A DNA stretch of 64,000 bases. Origin: Synergistetes bacterium HGW-Synergistetes-1. GTDB taxonomy: Bacteria; Synergistota; Synergistia; Synergistales; Synergistaceae. The position numbers were made by a program, and so were the translations under genes. The stretch spans positions 62,001-126,000 of the forward strand of contig PGXO01000004.1 of assembly GCA_002839185.1 (NCBI GenBank), in the 5' to 3' direction. The notes under the pieces are model-generated. The model did no database searches and was not told the origin of the DNA. It worked only from the letters and a program-made list of their open reading frames with translations. Below, piece after piece: positions 58,862-64,000 of this stretch (positions are counted from its first letter, which is position 1; each line of letters opens with the position of its first letter).

Positions 58862-58897
58862 GCAGGACTTTAGTCCTGCTCATTCTCCATATATAAT
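58862..58897 (+). promoter_or_regulatory. ygfK promoter with palindromic operator
   Basis: TATAAT at 58892-58897 is a good -10. The region where the -35 should be is covered by GCAGGACTTTAGTCCTGC (58862-58879), a perfect 8-bp inverted repeat around TT. The -35 itself is poor, so an activator or repressor acting at the palindrome is likely. Confidence 0.55.
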
Positions 58898-58941
58898 ATT
58901 AGAACATTTCTGTTGTACAGAAAGTCGAAGGGGGTCATGAA

Positions 58942-61929
58942 ATGAGCGATCGAATGAGACCTATTTCCTTTGGAAAACTGATGGAGTGGATACTCTCTGA
59001 AAAAGAACGCACCGGGAGCATCTTCGGTGTCAGTTCTATTTACAGGCATAAAGGCGGAGCTTTTCACTTTCTTGGAGAAAAACTCGAAACTCCCTTCGGG
59101 CCTGCCGCCGGACCGCATACACAGCTGGCGCAGAATCTCATTTCCGCCTACGCTGCGGGGGCACGTTTCTTTGAACTAAAGACTGTCCAGACTCTGGACG
59201 GCGAGGACCTTCCAGTATCAAAGCCCTGTATAGACGCCAGAGACGAATGTTACAACGTCGAATGGTCTACAGAACTGACAGTAGGGAATGCTTATGACGA
59301 GTACGTAAAGGCCTGGTTCGCCATCAAGCTGATCTCTGAGGAGTTCCAACTGGGGGCTCCTGATGGCTTTGTCTTCAACATGAGCGTGGGCTATGACCTT
59401 CAGGGAATAAAATCTGAAAAGATAGACAGGTTCATAGAGGGACTGAAGGATGCCTCGGGGTTCCCGATATGGGATGAATGCAGGAAATGGGCTTTTGCAA
59501 ACATCCCTGATTTTTCAAATATCGATGTGGGATATATAGACAGGATATCTCCAAATATCTGCAGGTCTATAACATTATCGACACTGCACGGGTGCCCGCC
59601 CGAAGAGATAGAACGGATAGCGTCATACCTTATAAAAGAAAAACATCTTAATACCTATGTCAAGATCAATCCGACCATCCTCGTGTACAAGCTTGCAAGG
59701 GAGACCATGGACTCAATAGGGTTCGGATACGTTTCCTTCGGCGACCGCCATTTCAAAGAAGATCTTCAGCTCAAAGACGCAGTACCGATGATAAAACGCC
59801 TTCAGGCTGCGGCAGAGAATGCCGGGCTTTCATTTGGAGTAAAGCTGACAAACACTCTCCCGGTAGATAACCCGGGAGACATCATGTCCGGTGAAGAAAT
59901 GTACATGTCCGGCAGATCCCTTTTTCCTCTGACAGCCAGGACTGCCCGTCTTTTGACAAAGGAATTTGACGGGAAGCTGCGCATTTCCTGGTCCGGAGGG
60001 GCAGATAACACAAATATATCTGATCTTTTCAACGCCGGCATCTGGCCCATAACAATGGCTACGACACTTTTGAAACCCGGCGGTTACAACAGGCTCAGGC
60101 AGATAGCCGAAACTTTTGCCGGAATGGAAAAGACAGGAGACAAAGGCGTCGATCCTGATCTCCTTGACAGCCTTATCCAAAAGTCTGAAGCGGATGAATG
60201 GTACAGGAAGCCTATCAAACACCGGGACATTTTTGCCAAAGAAGATAAATTGCCCCTGACTGACTGCTTTGTCGCGCCATGTACAGAAGGATGTCCTATC
60301 CATCAGGACGTGCCGGAATACATCTCCCTTGTCGGTGAGAAAAAGTACGGCGAAGCACTGGAAGTGATACTGGACAAAAACCCGCTTCCATTCATTACAG
60401 GAATGATCTGCACGCACAGGTGCATGGCATCCTGCACGAGAAACCACTATGAAGAGTCAGTAGCTATCAGGGACGTTAAGCTCAAGGCAGCCGAAGAGGG
60501 TTTTAAAACGGTCATAGATAAAGTCGTACCGGCCAGGCAAATAACAGGAGCAAAGGCAGCGGTGGTAGGCGGAGGACCGGCAGGTCTTGCCGCAGCGTAT
60601 TTCCTTCAAAGATACGGTATCGGCACCACGATATTTGAACGGGAAAAAGAGCCGGGAGGAGTAGTACGGCATGTGATCCCCGACTTCAGGATAGACAAGA
60701 GCGCCATCGAACGGGACATTGAGATCGTAAAGAATACCGGTGCTGAATTTATCCTGGGGACAAAGGTCTCTTCTGTAGAGGAACTCAGGGAAAAGGGCTA
60801 CAAATACATTGTAATTGCCGCAGGAGCATGGAAGCATGGGGAGCTTGACATAAAAAGTTGCAAAAAGGTCAATGCACTTGATTTCCTTGCCTCGTATAAA
60901 AAAGATGAGAAAAAAATACATCTAGGCAGGAATGTGGCCGTTATCGGCGGAGGCAATACGGCAATGGACGCCGCCCGCGCAGCCAAGAGGCTCAAGGGCG
61001 TCAAAAAGGTAAGCATAGTATACCGGCGGACAGCCATGTTCATGCCGGCAGAAGAAGAGGAACTCAGACTGGCAATGGAAGACGGTGTGATCTTCAGGGA
61101 GCTGCTTCAGCCGATCTCGCACAAAGAGGGAAAACTCCTCTGTTCGGTGATGACCCTGGGTGAGCGAGACGCCTCCGGACGCAGGTCACCGGTGCCTACC
61201 CTGGAGACGGTTATGATCCCGGCTGATACTCTTATAGAGGCTGTGGGAGAAAACGTCGATTCGGATTTCTTTTGTGACAGTAATATATTTGTGGACCACA
61301 AGGGCCGGGCAGTAACGTGCAGAAAAAGTTATGAGACAAACATCAGGGGCGTTTACGTTGCAGGCGATGCAAGATGCGGCCCAAAAACAGTGGTCGAAGC
61401 CATAGCGGATGCCAGGCGTGTCGCAGATGATATCGCATTTAAGGAAGGGCTGTGCAAAAGGAATGATCCTGAAAAAAATAAGCGCGACACTGATCGTCTT
61501 CGCTTAAAAAAGGGTAAGCTTATCTTTTGTGGGTCTCCTGAAAAAGAATCTGAACGATGCCTTGAATGCGGAGTTCTCTGTGAGAACTGTGTAGACGTCT
61601 GTCCGAACAGAGCCAACATCTCTGTTCACGCAGAGGGGGCATCCTCACCTCAGATAATCCACATAGATGATCTTTGCAACGAGTGCGGCAACTGTTCCGC
61701 ATTCTGCCCGTGGACAGGATCGCCATACAAAGACAAGTTCACATACTTCTCAAGGGAAAAGGATCTGAACGAAAGCAAAAACAGCGGTTTTTTTGACATG
61801 GGAAAAGGCAGATTCAAGGTCAGGCTGGAAGGGAAAGTTTTTACTTCTTCTCTTGATCCTGCAGATAAAAAGCTGCCAAAAGAAATTGCAGAGATGATCA
61901 AAGCAGCTCGGAAAAGTATTCCGATCTGA
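58942..61929 (+). CDS. ygfK: YgfK: putative selenate reductase/purine-pathway oxidoreductase, Fe-S flavoprotein
   Basis: A 995-residue multidomain iron-sulfur flavoprotein. The N-terminal half (about 1-420) is a dihydroorotate dehydrogenase-like TIM barrel. A GltD-like module follows: cluster cysteines CTEGCPIHQ and CTHRCMASC, FAD fold VVGGGPAGLAAAYFLQRYG and NAD fold VIGGGNTAMDAARAAKRL, then GVYVAGDARCGPKT. The C-terminus has ferredoxin-type cysteines CLECGVLCENCVDVC and CNECGNCSAFCPW. YgfK accompanies selenium-dependent molybdenum hydroxylases and is needed for anaerobic urate breakdown in published clusters. Its end is 12 bases before xdhD, so they form an operon. Confidence 0.92.
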   Translation: MSDRMRPISFGKLMEWILSEKERTGSIFGVSSIYRHKGGAFHFLGEKLETPFGPAAGPHTQLAQNLISAYAAGARFFELKTVQTLDGEDLPVSKPCIDARDECYNVEWSTELTVGNAYDEYVKAWFAIKLISEEFQLGAPDGFVFNMSVGYDLQGIKSEKIDRFIEGLKDASGFPIWDECRKWAFANIPDFSNIDVGYIDRISPNICRSITLSTLHGCPPEEIERIASYLIKEKHLNTYVKINPTILVYKLARETMDSIGFGYVSFGDRHFKEDLQLKDAVPMIKRLQAAAENAGLSFGVKLTNTLPVDNPGDIMSGEEMYMSGRSLFPLTARTARLLTKEFDGKLRISWSGGADNTNISDLFNAGIWPITMATTLLKPGGYNRLRQIAETFAGMEKTGDKGVDPDLLDSLIQKSEADEWYRKPIKHRDIFAKEDKLPLTDCFVAPCTEGCPIHQDVPEYISLVGEKKYGEALEVILDKNPLPFITGMICTHRCMASCTRNHYEESVAIRDVKLKAAEEGFKTVIDKVVPARQITGAKAAVVGGGPAGLAAAYFLQRYGIGTTIFEREKEPGGVVRHVIPDFRIDKSAIERDIEIVKNTGAEFILGTKVSSVEELREKGYKYIVIAAGAWKHGELDIKSCKKVNALDFLASYKKDEKKIHLGRNVAVIGGGNTAMDAARAAKRLKGVKKVSIVYRRTAMFMPAEEEELRLAMEDGVIFRELLQPISHKEGKLLCSVMTLGERDASGRRSPVPTLETVMIPADTLIEAVGENVDSDFFCDSNIFVDHKGRAVTCRKSYETNIRGVYVAGDARCGPKTVVEAIADARRVADDIAFKEGLCKRNDPEKNKRDTDRLRLKKGKLIFCGSPEKESERCLECGVLCENCVDVCPNRANISVHAEGASSPQIIHIDDLCNECGNCSAFCPWTGSPYKDKFTYFSREKDLNESKNSGFFDMGKGRFKVRLEGKVFTSSLDPADKKLPKEIAEMIKAARKSIPI

Positions 61930-61941
61930 GGGGGATTGCCG

Positions 61942-64000
61942 ATGTATCAACTTAATGTTAACGGAAAGATCCAAATATCTGAAACAAACAAAAAACTTAT
62001 AGATTTTCTGAGGGAGGATCTTTGTCTGACATCTGTAAAGAACGGGTGTAAAGAGGGAGCCTGCGGAACATGCATGGTCCTGATCGACGGAAGGGCATGC
62101 AAAGCCTGTGTGCAGGAGCTGAAAAATATCAGCGGAAAAAATATTCTCACTGTTGAAGGGCTTAGTCAAAGGGAAAAAGACGTCTATTCATATTCATTCT
62201 CGGTCTCCGGAGCGGTGCAGTGCGGATTCTGCATCCCTGGAATGGTGATAAGCGCCAAGGCCCTTATCGACAAAGCCCCTGACCCGACTATCAAAGAGGT
62301 AAAAGAGGCTATAAAAAATAATATATGCCGGTGCACCGGATACAAGAAGATAGAAGGGGCGATCCTGCTCGCAGCCAAAATGTTCAGGGAGAATATCCCG
62401 GTGTCCGGAGAACACTACACGGGGGCAGTCGGAGAAAATATTCCGCGCACAGATGCAGTATCCAAAGTATTAGGAACTGCCCAATATGCTGCTGATATCA
62501 AAATTGACGGGATGATATACGGTTCAGCTGTCAGGACAGAATATCCGAGAGCGGTCATCAGATCGATAGATATCTCTGAAGCCCTAAAACTTAACGGAGT
62601 CGTTGGGATATTTACGGCAGAGGACGTTCCGGGCAAGAAAAAAATAGGGCATCTTGTGAAGGACTGGGATGTAATGATCCCGGTCGGAGGGTGCACCAGA
62701 TATGTTGGCGACGCTCTTGCGCTTGTTGCTGCGGAGACGCCTGAGATCATGGAGGAAGCAAAAAAACTGATAAGGGTCGAATATGAGGTCTTGAAGCCGG
62801 TAACGTCACCGGCCGAAGCACTTGCTGAGGGAACTCCCCTCATACATGAAAACGGAAACATCATGTCGCGCGTTGACCTTAAGAGGGGCAATGCGGACGA
62901 CGTCATCAAAAATTCAAAGCACGTCGTTACAAACCATTACTCCCTGCCATTTACAGAACATGCATTTCTTGAACCTGAGACTGCCGTGGCATTGATGGAA
63001 GATGACGGGGTAGTGAGGATATATTCCGCTGACCAGGGAGTCTACCAGACCATGAGGGAGTGCGCTGAAGCCCTGGGACTGCCGCATGAAAAGGTGAGAG
63101 TGACTGCGGCGATGATAGGCGGTGGTTTTGGCGGCAAGGAAGACATGAGTGTCCAGCATCACGCGGCGCTGTTGACGTATCTTACCAAACGTCCGGTAAA
63201 GGTTTCCCTTACAAGGGCTGAGAGCATCAAGGTCCATCCCAAAAGACATGCGATGGAGATAGAGATGACCACAGCCTGCGATGAGAATGGTCGGCTCACG
63301 GCTATGAAAGCCGGTATAGTCTCAGACACGGGGGCATACGCATCCCTTGGAGGGCCGGTCCTTCAGAGGGCCTGTACCCATGCAGCAGGGCCATACAACT
63401 ATCAGAACATAGATATAACAGGAACGGCCGTATATACGAACAACCCGCCTGCAGGGGCATTCAGGGGCTTCGGCGTTACTCAGAGCTGTTTTGCTACTGA
63501 GTGCAACATAAACCGGCTTGCTGAAAAAGTAGGACTCTCTCCCTGGGAGTTCCGCTTTAAAAATGCGATCAGGCCCGGCGACGAGCTTCCAAATGGACAG
63601 ATCGCAGATGATACGACAGCGCTTGAAGAGACGTTGCTGGCTGTGAAAGATGAATACGACAAAAATCCCGGTGCAGGGATATCATGTGCGATGAAAAATG
63701 CAGGACTTGGGGTAGGTGTTCCTGACTTTGGAAGATGCATGCTCAGGATAAGGGAGGGCAAGGTCCACATAGCCACCAGCGCCTCATGCATCGGGCAGGG
63801 GCTGGGCACGGTAGTCACCCAGATGGTCTGTGACGTTACGGGATTGCATCCCGAACTTGTCGTCCACGACCCCGCAGATACCTTCTTTACCCCGGATTCA
63901 GGAAATACCACGGCATCACGGCAGACTGTCATTACAGGTGAGGCCACAAGAAAAGCTGCCGAACAGCTGAAAAAAGATCTGGAAACGACCGCTTTTGCTG
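61942..64000 (+). CDS. xdhD: Selenium-dependent xanthine dehydrogenase-type molybdenum hydroxylase XdhD (3' cut by window)
   Basis: A fused 2Fe-2S plus molybdopterin protein of at least 686 residues, open to the window end. The N-terminal ferredoxin domain shows NGCKEGACGTCMV, and the second cluster site CGFCIPGMV with NNICRCTGYKKI. The molybdenum domain begins near residue 160 and has GGGFGGKED, GAFRGFGVTQ and GQGLGTVVTQ motifs of the xanthine oxidase family. There is no FAD domain between the two, as expected for the XdhD-type, Se-dependent proteins whose electrons pass to a partner such as YgfK. Sequence alone cannot prove selenium dependence; family and context do. Confidence 0.9.
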   Translation, partial: MYQLNVNGKIQISETNKKLIDFLREDLCLTSVKNGCKEGACGTCMVLIDGRACKACVQELKNISGKNILTVEGLSQREKDVYSYSFSVSGAVQCGFCIPGMVISAKALIDKAPDPTIKEVKEAIKNNICRCTGYKKIEGAILLAAKMFRENIPVSGEHYTGAVGENIPRTDAVSKVLGTAQYAADIKIDGMIYGSAVRTEYPRAVIRSIDISEALKLNGVVGIFTAEDVPGKKKIGHLVKDWDVMIPVGGCTRYVGDALALVAAETPEIMEEAKKLIRVEYEVLKPVTSPAEALAEGTPLIHENGNIMSRVDLKRGNADDVIKNSKHVVTNHYSLPFTEHAFLEPETAVALMEDDGVVRIYSADQGVYQTMRECAEALGLPHEKVRVTAAMIGGGFGGKEDMSVQHHAALLTYLTKRPVKVSLTRAESIKVHPKRHAMEIEMTTACDENGRLTAMKAGIVSDTGAYASLGGPVLQRACTHAAGPYNYQNIDITGTAVYTNNPPAGAFRGFGVTQSCFATECNINRLAEKVGLSPWEFRFKNAIRPGDELPNGQIADDTTALEETLLAVKDEYDKNPGAGISCAMKNAGLGVGVPDFGRCMLRIREGKVHIATSASCIGQGLGTVVTQMVCDVTGLHPELVVHDPADTFFTPDSGNTTASRQTVITGEATRKAAEQLKKDLETTAFA

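Larger units (their letters stand above)
58365..58941. promoter_or_regulatory. Divergent regulatory region between ygeY and ygfK with degenerate repeats
   Basis: A 577-base region with no convincing gene. It holds six or more copies of a roughly 20-base motif of the type GGGAnTCnnTTGCnAATCnG: plus orientation at 58511-58530 and 58561-58591, minus orientation at 58758-58777, 58780-58799, 58831-58850 and a partial at 58851-58861. The first two sit in a longer direct repeat that also shares GCTGCC and GGCGGGAATCA. The ygfK promoter palindrome lies at the right end. The layout suggests regulator-binding sites, or remains of a small repeat element. Confidence 0.65.

Overview
This window is a 64-kb bacterial chromosome segment of moderate GC with mostly very compact, same-strand operons. 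The gene content is that of a strict, amino-acid- and purine-fermenting anaerobe: a bifurcating transhydrogenase (NfnAB), a 5-oxoproline catabolic cluster, selenium-dependent purine hydroxylase genes (YgfK, XdhD type) and a probable selenocysteine-containing redoxin. My best guess is the phylum Synergistota; this rests on gene content and general resemblance, not on a database search.

Layout. 1-16.1 kb is housekeeping: minD (partial)-minE-rodA, a radical-SAM pair next to RNase G, smc, trmN6-like-rsmI-metG-tatD, then tgt and a Sua5-type gene. 16.1-17.3 kb has tRNA-Pro, smpB and tmRNA. 17.3-21.6 kb is an AT-richer accessory patch directly after the tmRNA gene: an anchored surface-type protein, an acyltransferase, a diguanylate cyclase and a YefM/YoeB toxin-antitoxin pair. 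21.6-24.2 kb holds metA behind a methionine-rich leader peptide and intrinsic terminator, a CDGSH iron-sulfur protein and a secreted unknown. 24.2-40.1 kb is again largely housekeeping: miaB, comEA, a short comEC, coaX, dus, lysS, ligA, gatCAB, an EF-G paralogue and an MFS transporter. 40.1-44.4 kb has nfnAB, a UGA-containing glutaredoxin-like gene that ordinary ORF calling misses, and pgi.

44.5-55.3 kb looks like one regulatory-metabolic unit. A solute:sodium symporter with a small accessory protein is followed, with overlapping genes, by a sensor histidine kinase, a sigma-54 enhancer-binding response regulator and a sigma-54 factor. Immediately downstream, an almost perfect sigma-54 promoter with upstream inverted repeats precedes an NRAMP-fold transporter lacking metal-binding motifs, then pxpB-pxpC-pxpA and a DUF1445 protein of the D-glutamate cyclase type. 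The inference is a self-contained sigma-54 circuit controlling uptake and opening of 5-oxoproline.

55.4-64 kb is a divergent purine/urate-type module: ygeY-ygeW-unknown on the minus strand and ygfK-xdhD (cut by the window edge) on the plus strand, separated by a 577-bp region carrying degenerate repeats and a palindrome at the ygfK promoter.

The strongest candidates for undescribed biology are the Met-codon attenuator of metA, the linked sigma-54/5-oxoproline circuit with its atypical NRAMP transporter, the selenoprotein with an in-frame UGA and hairpin, and the unknown gene coupled to ygeW.
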